Of a DNA stretch of 64,000 nucleotides, positions 54,501 to 62,166 are shown in pieces (within the stretch, counting starts at the first letter, position 1; each line of letters opens with the position of its first letter). The notes below the pieces were generated by a model, which was not told the DNA's origin, made no database searches, and saw only the letters and a program-made list of their open reading frames with translations. This DNA is from Phoebastria nigripes (Eukaryota; Chordata; Aves; Procellariiformes; Diomedeidae). The translations under genes were made by a program, and so were the position numbers. Location: assembly GCA_035582835.1 (NCBI GenBank), contig JAYKAV010001831.1, positions 628,373 through 692,372 on the forward strand, written 5' to 3'.

Positions 54501-57500
54501 TGACAACACTGAGTCAGAAAGAAAATACTGCAGGTGATAACAGTCTGCTGCGTGAAGTATTTAATCCTGAACAAGAAAGTTAGGACTTAACGATAATTTG
54601 TGCCTCCAATACCAAGTGATTCACTTTGTCTGACTCATTCCTTTGTCTGCCATAAGGTTTCCCCTCCAATATCTGCTTCTCAAGATCCCTATCTGAAAGC
54701 CTTCACAAAACTGATTATTTCACCCCCTAGGAATACTGCTTAAGAGCACCTATTTTTCAGCACGACTTTCAGAGAGAGTGAAACCACCAGACAGTGTAGG
54801 GCTGGAAGGGAAGGACAATTCTTTATATAGTCTAACATGCAGTGAAATCCGGGTAGGGCAAAATGTGACCACAGGAAGATGACCTCAAGGGATATGAAAA
54901 AAATGAAATGGATGATTAGAAAGCAGGGACTGTGGGTATTTGCTCCAGCAGCAATATGACTTTCCTTTCATACAGAACAGTCTATGGTAGTAATTAATGC
55001 ATTTATGGGACAGTAAAAGGACAAGCAATGGGACCCCAGTACAGAATATGGAGTTTCATAAGAAACCATCTTTTTTAGTTGGTCAATAGGTTGCTAAAAG
55101 CAAAATTGTCATCCTCTAAAATTTTATAGGTAGCTAATGCAAAAACCTTGCACTATAAAAAGAACACATTTTATGAAATTATTATGTTTCAAAGCAATTG
55201 CTATATATCACATTAACTTTCCAGGGATCATCTGATTTTACTGCTGCAATTTTATAACTAGTTTGAATAAAATGGCTTTGGTAAAAATACATAGTTTTAG
55301 ATGCACAAGCAAGAGTTTGAGTCCTTTTTAGATTTCTCAAAGAAAATACTGTTAATTACATTTTTTTAGTTTATTTCATCTCAATTAAACACAAACTTAG
55401 GAGCACAAATAATATTATTCTGTTTTACCGGTTTGGTTGGGGGTAACTTCTATTTTCTGTGTGTAGCAGTATTTTAAAAAAACCTACCTCCTTCTCAATT
55501 ACCTTGCTGAAAAACAGTGATTACGGAGGCAGCAGGAACAGGATTTTGTGTATGTCTAGCATCTCTAAACTTGCACTTCAGGTTCATATAAATACCTCTC
55601 TATATAAAAACATCGTATGTTACACTAGCTGTGAGGAGGCCTCTGATCTTGTTTTCTGAGGAATATAGCCTTTTCTGCGTAGCTCAGGACCAAATAACCA
55701 GAGCTTATGAGAAACTACTCCATTGGCCGTGTGCCGATAGATGATACAACCCGCAAACACTTGCACTGACACCGAGGACACAAGCTGTAGCCCGTCAATA
55801 TTGACTGACAAAAGGAAGACATGGTGTTACAGCCTCCCCTCGTTAGGTACTACAGAGTTACTTACAGTTATAAAATGCTAACTGGGCTGATGGGAGAGAA
55901 GAAGGGCTAACAGTTTTCGTGGAAACAGAAAACAGTTTTAAAAAGGATGGCAGAACTGCATGGGTAATATCTGAAACTGGAACAGCTTTTCAGCATTAAC
56001 TGTCAAGCTGAACATTGCACTGTGTACATGTATAAATACTCATATATTTTTTCTAAGTTTCCCAGAAGGCAAATGTATTTCAGAGTCCCTGCAGGAGGAC
56101 AGCTATTGTTCAAAGAATGACTTTAACAGATCTTGGAAATACCCCCTGCACCACTCCAACTGGTCACGAAACTCACTGTAAATCTCTGCACCACACTGGC
56201 ATTGCTCTGCAGCCATGGGTTATCCTGAAGCCCAAAGCACATAGTTTCACTCAGAAACAGTCAGAATGAGAGGAGGAGAAGAGGAGAAGAGTGCTTGAGC
56301 ACTAGCTGTCCCCAAATCCAAGCCTAACTCCAAGCCTAACTCCAAGCCTCACCCTTGCTATTGGCATAAACTATAGACAAACACCACCCACAGAGTTTAA
56401 AAAAAGCAGTTCTGTCCCTTTCAGCATGCATTGCGCTCATTCCATGGGCTTTATGCTGCTCAGCTGCAATGTGGGCTCTGAAACTCCTGTTTTCCCCAAA
56501 CTCAACATTAATTCCAACCCAGACATCTATTTATACCAAGGAACCATCGCTCTTTATACCCAATCCACTTCTAGAACTTAATATTCACAACTGTATTTTA
56601 CTTTTGCTAGCCCTAAAACTAACCTTGTAGCTGTTGCGTGGTACAAACAGAAAAATGTAAGCCAAACCAAGACAAACTCTTATAATTTTAATCCCAAATC
56701 TAAATCTATGCCAACTGTGCCCAAAGCAAACTTAATTTTGTCTTTCCTTTAGCTTGCACTCCTCATACTTTACTGGAAGTTATTATACTAACTTCCCCTT
56801 TGCTGTAATAGCCTTCCCTGTAGATTTGTAGGGCCCATGAATCTCAATGCCATAACTATGCTGTAGGCCAAAAAATGCCACTCCATAACAGGATTTAACG
56901 CTTAGAACTGACTATTACTGACACTGTGATTTTCAGAAATGAATGAACAGAGCTATTAAACCCTTTTAAAACAGAGCTATTAAACCTGCCATCAATACAC
57001 TCCTGAGAAAAAGTTATTAACCAACTTCTGCCAAGCCTAGCCCTCTACATTTAACTGCCAATCTTAAAGGTCCTAGGAAATAACTTAATTCTTATTTCTC
57101 TCGTACCCTGAGCCTTACTTAAGCTTAATACTAGCCTTAATCTATATTAGAAATCAGCAAGTCCTACTTGCCTTTGAAAATTAACATAAACCATTACAGT
57201 AGAGAGTTACACAATACTGCTCTGGGAAAATGCATGTGTATCTTTCCGAAACATCAGAAGTGAAGAAAGCAAGAGAGTATCTGGCTAGCATCCTGCTAAC
57301 TACAAAAATATTTCTTTACTGTGATTAAACAGGATGCACATGAAGCAGAGTGAAACAGAATGTATCAGGAAAGAATGCAAGAAATGAGTAGTAAAATACT
57401 TGAAAATGCTTGTTTCCAAATAAACTGTATCATGTATAGTATATTAATTAAGGGTCTTTTTCAGCCATAAGTTAAATATTTATTTTTACAAAACTTCCTT

Positions 57501-60500
57501 ATGTGTCCTTGTAGACTGTCTTTACACAATACTGTATTGATTAGCATGTAAAATTGCCACTGATTTTATTATTCAGCTCCTTAATCAGTCTCCAATACTG
57601 TATACAAAGCAATGGAACTACATGAAGTCAAATAAAGTTCAGCAGCAATGCCATACCACACAGGCTGCAGGAGTGGCAGATCAAAGTGCAACAGGAATTA
57701 TTTCTGGGAAATTACACCATGACAAAGCTAGTAACTGGCAAAGTGTGATGTAGCAGAAAACAAAATCAGAATTCATTGGTGAAGGGCTGAATTCCCAGCT
57801 GTTGTCAGAGCACGTTTTATATTTTCTGGTTTCTTTTTTTTTTTTTCTTTTCATGCATTTGCTCTTTAGTGTGTTTTTTTAAACACAAAGATGGCTAATA
57901 GGAAATAGGAAAATAAAAGTAGAAAGGACCTCTTAAATCATCTGGCCCTTTTCCCTACAATTACAGGAAGCAATGAATAGATATGAAGACCAGAAAACTC
58001 TTCAGTCTCATAGATGCTTCTCTGCTCACCCTAAAACACTTTTCACCATCTAAAACTTTCAATCCTTTGAACAAAAGACTCAAAACTTTAAAAACTACAG
58101 TGAGCTGTGGCAAGAGAGTTTGACTGACAAACTTAAAAGGCCTAGAAGACAGAAGCCAGAGCTGCTTCTCCAAGCAGGAAAAAGGCAAACTGTAGGGCAT
58201 GCAGTCGGGGAAAGCAAAAGCTGGGCAAAGAATTCAATGTTAGCAGTGGTGCTGGCACTGAAAAGACAGAGCTGTAACAATGGCAGCATTTTGTTTAAAA
58301 AAAAAAAAAAAAAAAAAGTTGGCAGAAATTACCCTGCTCATTAAAATCAGAAGGCTTTGAAAATGTATTGATTTCAACAAAAGTTGCTACAGAAATGTGT
58401 CTTTTTGGCAAAACGACTTACTGGTCTGAAGAGGCAACACACCACCTCAGGAGAAAGGCTGCTGGGCTTTGATGACTAGTGAGCAGTATGCAGTGATTTT
58501 TAAAACTATTTAGTAGTGCAATATTTTGTGATACATCATTAAGGGCAGTGCATATTAAGATGTCATTACTGACATGATATGGAATGAAACAATACGTTTT
58601 AAAAAAGAAAAATCCCATAACATAAATTCCAAAACAAAATTCAAAAATTCCAAATCCTAAGCACACAGACACAACTGAGCAGGGTGGCTGCAACTTGATA
58701 CCAAACAGTACCTCAAGAGCAGACTGAGATTTTAGCTCTGTTATGGGATGTATCCATAGACTGAAGACACATATGGGTAGGAAAAAGCATTCTGACAGTT
58801 ATATACAGCTATTCAATCTTCCTCACCTGAGATAGATATAAAACCAAATCTCAGCACGGAGTAAGTACTGTTATCTTTGCAGAATGTACTATCAGCTGCT
58901 GTTCAGGGCGTGCGCATTCAAGATGAACTTGACAGGGTACAATCCACCTTTCTAAAAGACTATGTTTATAAAATAACAGAGAATTTGGTCTTAATTTAAG
59001 GTTCAAATACAGGTGATCTCATGACAGGGAGAACCAGAGCATAAACTGAATGATGTTTCTGTTGTGGCTAATTACTTGTGTGATGGACTGCCTAAACTTT
59101 TCTAATTGATGAGGTTCTTTGGTGTTCACAATTTTCCTTGAGTTCATTAAAGAGCTCCTGTTTTGAAATTCCCACCAGACACCGTGAAAAGCTTGAGCTG
59201 CGCTTGACTTGCAAGTTTGTCCTTATTTATGAGCATCACATGCCCATCAATGCACAGCAGACCAGTGTCCAATTATCCTGGATCATCTGACTCTACACAA
59301 AAAGGGCTCCCTTGCTGGTTTGTGTCACAGCTTCCCAACACATACCAGCCCCCTCTATAGCCCTGCGCTCCTAGTTGGACTGTCTTCCCTCTTCTCTCTG
59401 AACTCATCTCCAAGCAAAAGTGATAACATACTGCTGCATGCAGTCCCAATTCTGCAAAAATTCTCCTCTCTCTACCATTTTCTACAGCCCTTATTGCCTC
59501 AGGAGATGTACCTCCCAGAAATAGAGCTGAGTGATATAACTAGCATCTGCTGTTTTTTCTGTATCTCTCCTTTCTGCTCTTTGAGAGAGTACAGGAGGAT
59601 TTTTAAAGCTGTATTTAATATAGCACCATGTGATTTTATTAACAGAAGCAAGGTTTAGGAAGTGATGAAATTTCTGGTGGATATCAGATTCCGGATAACT
59701 TCTCCCTTGGAGAGAGGTGCCACCCCAGCAGCGTTTGATGTGGCGAGCAGCCCCACTGTGCCTGAACAGAGTTTTCAAGTGCATCACATTCTTGCTGCAC
59801 AATGACGGTCTCTTCATAAAAACATACGGTGATAAATGCTCCTCTCTGACAGAAAGCAGCGTCCCAATCTTATGCAAAGCTCGGACTGTTTATCTCGCTC
59901 CTAGTTCAGCCATGTCAACAAGCGCTCTGCACATGGACTGAAGCCTCTGCATCGCTTATAGGAGAAACCAACTCTACTGAACAGCTTGAGTGTTGGGGTT
60001 TTTTTAAATAATGCACACAAGAAAAAGCTCTATTGTCCCAAGAAAAAGAAAATAGTCTAGAAATGAAGAGAACAAGAGAGTAAACCATGACTGACTTTTT
60101 TTTTTTAAGATTGTCTAATGATTTCTTGAGAGGGAGACTGAAAAGAGCTTTTCTTCACTGAATAGTCTCTAACAAGTCATGGTTACTCGAACAAGAGCTG
60201 ATAAAATTCCCCTAGCTTTTGGAGCTGTGATCAGACACCGTGCAGTGAATGAACAAATGATGAAGTGCCTATCTACAGAAAAGTTTCCCAGATTCATAAT
60301 ATTCATATACTTGGGAAAACATAGGAAAAGTTAATCCAAAGTTACCTTCTTTCCCAAACTCCACCACACATTATCCAAGAAAGTGGTAGTGGAGGAGTTT
60401 TTATATCAGAAGTAAAAATAAAACAGGGCAATATAAAACATAAATAGCTTGGGTGAGTCTGGAACCTAGTGCTTCTGTTGCAAGCTTATAGAAAAACTTC

Positions 60501-62166
60501 CAAGAAGGATAAAACACAAGACATAATTTCTCCATGTATGAGCCAAAGCATTCAATTCACTTCAGGCAGACATTCCTGTTTCTCCTTCAATGGCTTTACA
60601 CAGAAGTTTTAAAAAAAGAGAACTCTGATCTATGGGTGACTAAACACATAATTAAAGCAGGCAGAAATGCAGTGAGAAGCCACCACAACATCAAGCCAGG
60701 AGTGGGGGTAAGTACCCAATGGAGGGAGAGGAAACGCTGAGCTCTTAGTTCGGAGGATACAGCTCTGCTCTCCTCTTACTTTATCTCCTGGTCACTGGTG
60801 GTAAACACAGTAACGCCGCAGACACAGTGAGATCTGGGTAGTCTTACATCTTTGCATGTGCAACCAATTGCAACTGCATATTGTCTCTGTGCAGGGCTAT
60901 GCATAAATGTCTCAGCTCCTCAATAATTTTGTATGGGCTTTTCCAAACTTTAACAGTAAAATACATTTTCATATGCATTTCCGTGGATTTCAGATTTTGA
61001 CATCTTTCTTTCTTTTTACTGAAAAAGTTCAGTTACTTACTATCCGTCCATCATCACTTAAGCAAACATGCCAGTTTGTGGCTATTTTGGTTCTGACACT
61101 GTTTCAATCTATGGAGAATGACACATCTAAAATATTGTCTTGGCTTATGATAATATATGTAACTTTTGTGACTTTCCGCTATAGACTTAAAACCATGTAT
61201 ACACAAATAACCACTTAAAGTAGTTGAGTAACACTGAAGTATTTATAGGCATATAGTCCTTGCCAGGAAAGACACCTTAAGCTTTGTGGTTGCTGAGGCT
61301 GCAGAAGAGGAAACAATGTGTTTTCCACTAGATGGGCTTACTCTGGGTTAATATTTTAAAGTTCTTTTTGAAACCAAATTACTAGAAAAAATATTTTACT
61401 AATTACTCATCAAGCCCAATATTGTGGCAACAGTGGATTTCACATCAAATTTTATGGCTGAAGAGATGCAGCGGACACAAGGCCTTTGCTAGGATTGTGT
61501 TATTATATACATCCAAATGTGCCGTCCCTTGAGAAGCGAACACTTAATACTGTATCAGACACAAAATGATATAAATTTAAGTTCACTTAATTTTAATATT
61601 AAAAATTAGAACTTCCCAGCCCTAATAATTTGTTTTAACCTCAACAATGTTAAAATGGAAAAATATCCCACAAATATGTAACGTGTAACAATGATGCTAT
61701 CGGTACAGGAAAGAATGAAATGAGAGTCAAAATTCTACAGAAATTGTGAGTCTGAGGAAACTGGTGTATTGGAGAAGAAAGTAAAAGATTAACAGAAAGA
61801 AAAACCTCAGATTTCATTGTGTAAAGGAAAAAAGCCCGAACCTTCACATGCATATGTTTTTAGAGTATTTCAACTTTTGTTTTAATAACATAAGTATTTA
61901 TCTGTAAAAAGATAACTAATATAAAAAGGAATTAACTGGAATGCATTTAAATGAAATGTGGAATTATAAAAGAAAAACAAGTTGCAACATTTTTTCCTTA
62001 ACCTTTTAACTGGACATATAACAAGCTGTTCAAAATGCTTACCATTTGCCTTGTTCATTTCTAAACTGTTGAACTGCATATCCAAACTGCTCTCTTGATG
62101 GACCAGAAAATATTTTTGCTTCTAGGAGCCCAACATTGTAGGCTTCACAGCAGTTTTGAAGAATGC
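15479..62166 (-). CDS. ITGA2: Integrin alpha-2 (CD49b), exons 2-30, 5' partial
   Basis: Alpha subunit of the alpha2beta1 receptor for collagens and laminins; a type I plasma membrane protein. In 29 exons the frame stays open for 1163 residues. Number 1 below is the Tyr matching the first mature residue of human alpha-2. FG-GAP beta-propeller repeats surround an inserted I domain (about 140-336): MIDAS D151/S153/S155, T221, D254, intrinsic-ligand E336. Ca-binding loops follow in exons 13-15, then thigh and calf domains. A single membrane helix lies in exon 29. The tail starts LGFFKR. The mature length is 1154 (human 1152). The propeller and thigh Cys pairs and many N-glycosylation sites of human are kept. 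The first exon is not in view, so the start is missing. Convergent with MOCS2, as in human. Confidence 0.97.
15569..16346 (-). other. ITGA2 intron 29
   Basis: 778 bases, GTAAGT..CACAG on the minus strand. It holds a short CA/TG palindromic run at about 15659-15684. Nothing else seen. Confidence 0.85.
16347..16463 (-). CDS. ITGA2: ITGA2 exon 29 (membrane-spanning segment)
   Basis: Residues 1087-1125. IPVTIMKPDEKAEIP is followed by a hydrophobic helix GVVIGSILAG..LWK. It matches human MKPDEKAEVPTGVIIGSI. Phase 0 at both ends; donor AAA|GTAAGT. Confidence 0.96.
16464..19945 (-). other. ITGA2 intron 28
   Basis: 3482 bases. No RNA gene, young repeat or extra exon recognised. The stretch 17930-18220 has the look of an old dispersed repeat but I cannot name it. 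Confidence 0.8.
19946..20035 (-). CDS. ITGA2: ITGA2 exon 28 (calf-2)
   Basis: Residues 1057-1086, reading LTFQTLQLSAEAKIDT then NPELFVIGENTLT. Human has STFQTVQLTAAAEINTYNP. Phase 0 at both ends; donor ACT|GTAAGT. Confidence 0.95.
20036..22324 (-). other. ITGA2 intron 27
   Basis: 2289 bases with nothing recognised. A moderately GC-rich stretch lies at 20640-21020 with chance open frames. Confidence 0.8.
22325..22438 (-). CDS. ITGA2: ITGA2 exon 27 (calf-2)
   Basis: Residues 1019-1056. NCKNVKCSTIACKLEDV then MLKGEYFVNVSTRIWNGTFA, nearly identical to human around GEYFVNVTTRIWNGTFA. It keeps the CSxxxC pair and two N-glycosylation sites. Donor GCT|GTGAGT. Confidence 0.96.
22765..22869 (-). CDS. 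ITGA2: ITGA2 exon 26 (calf-2)
   Basis: Residues 984-1018: VTCQAQINPLQI then FTKENFRASKEL. Human has ISCNADINPLKI and ENFRHTKEL. Phase 0 at both ends; acceptor TTTCCTAG, donor CTG|GTGAGT. Confidence 0.94.
23394..23504 (-). CDS. ITGA2: ITGA2 exon 25 (calf-2)
   Basis: Residues 947-983: VTTGSIPVKMASVKIYLPE then NPLIYLTAVTTDQ. Human has VTTGSVPVSMATVIIHIPQ and NPLMYLTGVQTD. Phase 0; donor CAG|GTGAAG. Confidence 0.95.
24337..24439 (-). CDS. ITGA2: ITGA2 exon 24 (calf-2 start)
   Basis: Residues 912-946: ANINFYEVYSGHNIPSTV then FEDIGPTFNFSVK. Human has TNINFYEISSDGNVPSIV and FEDVGPKFIFSLK. Acceptor TTGTTAG, donor AAG|GTTAGT. Confidence 0.95.
24440..27697 (-). other. ITGA2 intron 23
   Basis: 3258 bases. 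It includes a GC-rich patch at about 26900-27100 and moderately GC-rich sequence at 24640-25130. No gene, RNA or classified repeat seen. Confidence 0.8.
27698..27781 (-). CDS. ITGA2: ITGA2 exon 23 (calf-1)
   Basis: Residues 884-912: SESKEEQELDNQVSLSIPL then YDAEIHFTR. Human has SESQEENKADNLVNLKIPL and YDAEIHLTR. Acceptor GAACAG, donor AAG|GTATGC. Only 93 bases separate it from exon 22. Confidence 0.94.
27875..27951 (-). CDS. ITGA2: ITGA2 exon 22 (calf-1)
   Basis: Residues 859-884: VSFDISFDFNLKNLQNVAVL then SFRAL. Human has VTFTINFDFNLQNLQNQASL. Acceptor TTCCATAG, donor GAG|GTAAAG, phase 2. Confidence 0.94.
27952..29006 (-). other. ITGA2 intron 21
   Basis: 1055 bases. No feature recognised on either strand. 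Confidence 0.8.
29007..29099 (-). CDS. ITGA2: ITGA2 exon 21 (calf-1)
   Basis: Residues 828-858: SDGTEVSCQTGTAQSTVICQ then ISYPVFRTGQQ. Human has VDGTEVTCQVAASQKSVACD. Both Cys of the human pair are kept. Acceptor CCTCTGCAG, donor CAG|GTATAG. Confidence 0.94.
29100..30749 (-). other. ITGA2 intron 20
   Basis: 1650 bases with nothing recognised beyond an A-run near 30672-30686. Confidence 0.8.
30750..30891 (-). CDS. ITGA2: ITGA2 exon 20 (calf-1)
   Basis: Residues 780-827: QQFVVSSKNRRLTFNVKLRN then KENAYNTRIQATFSDNLFFA. Human has QPFIVSNQNKRLTFSVTLKN. Acceptor TTTCCAACAG, donor CCG|GTACGT. Confidence 0.95.
31716..31798 (-). CDS. ITGA2: ITGA2 exon 19 (calf-1 start)
   Basis: Residues 753-780: IPFIKDCGEDELCFCDLVL then NVQRKADDG. 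The genu Cys loop DCGEDxLC is kept. The next-but-one residue is an extra Cys (767) where human has Ser (LCISD). Acceptor TTTTCGTAG, donor ATGG|GTAAGA. Confidence 0.94.
32177..32206. repeat. (GT)n(GC)n alternating purine-pyrimidine tract
   Basis: Sixteen bases of GT repeats run straight into fourteen of GC repeats. This is alternating dinucleotide sequence of the kind prone to left-handed (Z) DNA. It lies in intron 18, about 190 bases past the exon 18 donor on the transcribed strand. Confidence 0.95.
32397..32507 (-). CDS. ITGA2: ITGA2 exon 18 (thigh)
   Basis: Residues 716-752: EPSDAVNSLSLRIDIGLTNP then GSSPVLDIYSPASVACS. Human has EPSDVVNSLDLRVDISLENP. Cys 751 has no human counterpart (human AKVFS). 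Phase 0; donor AGT|GTAAGT. Confidence 0.94.
33579..33730 (-). CDS. ITGA2: ITGA2 exon 17 (thigh)
   Basis: Residues 665-715: YNATLDADLQSSRVTSRGLF then KENNERYLQRDLVV. Human has YNITLDADGFSSRVTSRGLF and KENNERCLQKNMVV. The unpaired human Cys is Tyr here. Cys 707, partner of Cys 650, is kept with the same 57-residue spacing. Donor CAG|GTAAGT. Confidence 0.95.
34720..34859 (-). CDS. ITGA2: ITGA2 exon 16 (end of propeller, thigh start)
   Basis: Residues 618-665: SQSIANVSIIASFKPEKISL then LNKNTEITVKICFQATFRPA. Human has SQSIADVAIEASFTPEKITL. Acceptor TTTTTCAG, donor GTGG|GTAAGA, phase 1. Confidence 0.95.
34860..36360 (-). other. ITGA2 intron 15
   Basis: 1501 bases, donor GTTGGT (weak but the only phase-consistent choice). 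Contains a C-rich, GC-rich stretch at 35990-36140. No gene seen. Confidence 0.8.
36361..36497 (-). CDS. ITGA2: ITGA2 exon 15 (propeller, last Ca site)
   Basis: Residues 573-618: KILGSDSAFGQQLQFFGRSV then DGHRDLDDDDITDVSVGADG. The Ca loop DLDDDDITD corresponds to human DLNGDSITD and carries more acidic residues. Acceptor TTTCCCAG. Confidence 0.95.
37297..37500 (-). CDS. ITGA2: ITGA2 exon 14 (propeller, FG-GAP)
   Basis: Residues 505-572: GPQGSENTRFGSAIATLADI, Ca loop DIDLDGFND, then GAPLENQNSGAIYIYNGF and TIRTKYSQ. Strongly conserved with human. Acceptor TTTTTAAAG, donor CAG|GTAATT. Confidence 0.97.
37501..39644 (-). other. ITGA2 intron 13
   Basis: 2144 bases with an A-run at 38182-38198. Otherwise nothing recognised. 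Confidence 0.8.
39645..39788 (-). CDS. ITGA2: ITGA2 exon 13 (propeller, FG-GAP)
   Basis: Residues 457-504: IGSYFGSVVCSVDVNRDSVT then DVLLVGAPMFMNDLKKEEG. The Ca loop DVNRDSVTD matches human DVDKDTITD. Acceptor CTGATTTCAG, donor AAG|GTAAGA; phase 0 at both ends. Confidence 0.97.
39789..40510 (-). other. ITGA2 intron 12, GC..AG type
   Basis: 722 bases. The donor reads CAG|GCACGT at 40510-40505 (minus). A GT five bases into the intron would break the frame with exon 13, so the GC donor is the only choice in phase. Confidence 0.8.
40511..40656 (-). CDS. ITGA2: ITGA2 exon 12 (propeller)
   Basis: Residues 408-456: YFVAGAPRSNYTGRVVVYNV then DRDGSITIVQSQRGEQ. Human has HFVAGAPRANYTGQIVLYSV and NGNITVIQAHRGDQ. 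Acceptor CTCCCCAG; donor is GC, see intron 12. Confidence 0.95.
40657..42685 (-). other. ITGA2 intron 11
   Basis: 2029 bases. No named repeat or gene. A purine-rich stretch lies at about 41700-41900 (plus strand). Confidence 0.8.
42686..42824 (-). CDS. ITGA2: ITGA2 exon 11 (propeller after I domain)
   Basis: Residues 362-408: DALLLGAVGAYDWSGTVVQE then ILQDRNHSSYLG. Human has DILMLGAVGAFGWSGTIVQK and ILQDRNHSSYLG. Acceptor TTTTTTAAAG, donor CTAG|GTAAGG. Confidence 0.96.
42825..44274 (-). other. ITGA2 intron 10
   Basis: 1450 bases, very AT-rich from 43400 on, with a T-run (plus strand) at 42915-42936. Nothing else recognised. Confidence 0.8.
42915..42936. repeat. Homopolymer T(22) run
   Basis: Uninterrupted T on the plus strand, 91 bases outside the exon 11 acceptor. 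No SINE body is recognisable beside it. Confidence 0.9.
44275..44348 (-). CDS. ITGA2: ITGA2 exon 10 (I domain to propeller link)
   Basis: Residues 337-361: GTDQGDTFQMEMSQVGFSAY then YSQKK. Human has GTVQGGDNFQMEMSQVGFSA. A 74-base exon, phase 1 in, phase 0 out; acceptor TTTTACCAG, donor AAG|GTATGT. Confidence 0.95.
45004..45169 (-). CDS. ITGA2: ITGA2 exon 9 (I domain, helices C to 7)
   Basis: Residues 282-337: VLGYLIRHELDTKNLIKEIK, then YFFNVSSEAALLEEAGTLGE and RIFSIEG. It carries the helix C of collagen-binding I domains (GYLIR against human GYLNR). It also carries E336, the Glu that acts as internal ligand for the beta subunit. Donor GAAG|GTAAAA. Confidence 0.97.
45597..45747 (-). CDS. ITGA2: ITGA2 exon 8 (I domain, MIDAS Asp)
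   Basis: Residues 231-281: QYAFSSESGGRPTATKVMVV, then VTDGESHDGSNLKTVI and NEDNITRFGIA. D254, E256 and H258 of the collagen/metal site are present in TDGESHDG. Acceptor TTATAACAG, donor GCT|GTAAGT. Confidence 0.97.
45748..46831 (-). other. ITGA2 intron 7
   Basis: 1084 bases. No feature recognised. Confidence 0.8.
46832..46980 (-). CDS. ITGA2: ITGA2 exon 7 (I domain, MIDAS Thr)
   Basis: Residues 182-231: VGLIQYANDPRVVFNLNTYQ, then GGDLTNTFKAIDNAR. T221 of the MIDAS lies in GGDLTNT. Human has VGLIQYANNPRVVFNLNTYK. Acceptor TTGCATAG, donor AAG|GTAAAA. Confidence 0.97.
46981..48125 (-). other. ITGA2 intron 6
   Basis: 1145 bases, with a T-run (plus strand) close to the exon 6 donor at about 48084-48096. 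Nothing else recognised. Confidence 0.8.
48126..48253 (-). CDS. ITGA2: ITGA2 exon 6 (I domain start, DxSxS)
   Basis: Residues 139-181: SVIDVVVVCDESNSIYPWDA, then FLKKFVQGLDIGLNKTQ. The metal motif DESNS gives D151, S153 and S155; Y157 follows. Nearly identical to human. Acceptor GTTTTAG, donor CAG|GTAAGT. Confidence 0.97.
48640..48754 (-). CDS. ITGA2: ITGA2 exon 5 (propeller before I domain)
   Basis: Residues 101-139: TCGPLWAQQCGSQYYATGVC, then SEISPSFQILRSFSPAVQ. Human has TCGPLWAQQCGNQYYTTGVC. Acceptor TTTTTAAAG, donor CAAA|GTAAGG. Confidence 0.97.
48850..48930 (-). repeat. Possible short CR1 3'-end fragment
   Basis: GACGCCCTCTTAGGTTATCA followed by GGCCAAATCCCTTGC resembles the 'gggacctc..gatcatctagtccaaccccctgc' block of the CR1 3' end, read in reverse complement. 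Weak, judged by eye. Confidence 0.3.
49975..50760 (+). mobile_element. Decayed CR1/L3-type LINE, 3' part of reverse transcriptase ORF
   Basis: Several blocks occur in the order found in amniote CR1 ORF2. They are: GTATATCTACGTTATCTGAT (VYL..), then ACTGGAAAAGATGG and GGAGAGTTACTAGT. Next are CAATCTCATTTGCCCATTTT, GTTCTAATAAACTTTGCTCA (the LIKFADD region), AGGGTGACCATAAGCATG and TCTGGTCATTCATGTTCGAC. Stops and deletions are everywhere; no intact protein. The sense strand is opposite to ITGA2. Recognised from memory of the family; too diverged to name the subfamily. Confidence 0.65.
52633..52724 (-). CDS. ITGA2: ITGA2 exon 4 (propeller)
   Basis: Residues 70-100: LINIPNVTEIKEDMNLGLTL, then IQNSKTGGFL. 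Human has TSIPNVTEMKTNMSLGLIL and GTGGFL. It keeps the NVT glycosylation site. Acceptor TTTATTTCAG, donor TTG|GTACGT. Confidence 0.95.
52725..53905 (-). other. ITGA2 intron 3
   Basis: 1181 bases, over 500 of them taken by the GC-rich repetitive block at 53262-53790. Apart from this the intron shows nothing. Confidence 0.8.
53262..53790. repeat. GC-rich minisatellite-like block with CA repeats
   Basis: Recurrent, imperfect CTCCAGCAGCTGGCACC-like words (about 53443, 53492, 53604, 53635, 53728) alternate with CACACA runs. The end is a CA-rich stretch at 53753-53786. Composition is far richer in C and G than the flanks. It leaves long open frames on both strands (169, 165, 145 and 129 codons), expected from low stop frequency. 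Origin unknown; it could be an expanded minisatellite or an inserted element. Confidence 0.6.
53906..54015 (-). CDS. ITGA2: ITGA2 exon 3 (propeller blade 1)
   Basis: Residues 33-70: LLVGSPWSGYPANRTGDIYA, then CPVGTSKTTCKKLNLQ. Human has LLVGSPWSGFPENRMGDVYK and CPVDLSTATCEKLNLQ. Both Cys of the first disulfide are kept. Acceptor TTACTTTAG, donor CAAG|GTAAGT. Confidence 0.96.
56290..57180 (+). repeat. G-poor tract with CCTAA-type words (decayed tandem repeat?)
   Basis: It opens with three near copies of CCAAGCCTAACT (56318-56353). It continues with scattered CCTAA, CTAACC, CCAA and CCTTA words for some 800 bases. G is only about 5-9 per 60 bases in lines I counted, while C is common, a marked strand asymmetry. 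It looks like an old satellite or minisatellite that has drifted. Not classified. Confidence 0.4.
57929..57960 (-). repeat. Short CR1 3'-end-like piece
   Basis: GAAAGGACCTCTTAAATCAT followed by CTGGCCC matches the 'gaagggaccttaaagatcatctagtcc' block of CR1 read in reverse complement. Very short, so chance is possible. Confidence 0.35.
58297..58317. repeat. Homopolymer A(21) run
   Basis: Uninterrupted A on the plus strand. No recognisable retroposon body precedes it. Confidence 0.85.
62043..62166 (-). CDS. ITGA2: ITGA2 exon 2 (signal peptide end, mature amino end)
   Basis: GILQNCCEA then YNVGLLEAKIFSGPSREQFG and YAVQQFRNEQGKW. Human has GILNCCLA and YNVGLPEAKIFSGPSSEQFG. The cleavage site is expected just before the Tyr. 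Acceptor TTCTGTCACCAG, donor AATG|GTAAGC. The first base of the Gly codon must come from exon 1. Confidence 0.96.

Larger units (their letters stand above)
54016..62042 (-). other. ITGA2 intron 2
   Basis: 8027 bases, the longest intron fully in view. It includes the G-poor tract (56290-57180), a short CR1-like piece (57929-57960) and an A-run at 58297-58317. CpG-containing but unclassified sequence lies at 55620-55810 and 59700-59960. No exon or RNA gene recognised. Confidence 0.8.

Noticed and set aside
59320..59941. Frames of 112, 128 and 74 codons in intron 2
   Set aside because: No similarity recognised. CpG content is slightly raised, but there is no coding signature; perhaps a conserved non-coding element, which cannot be judged here.
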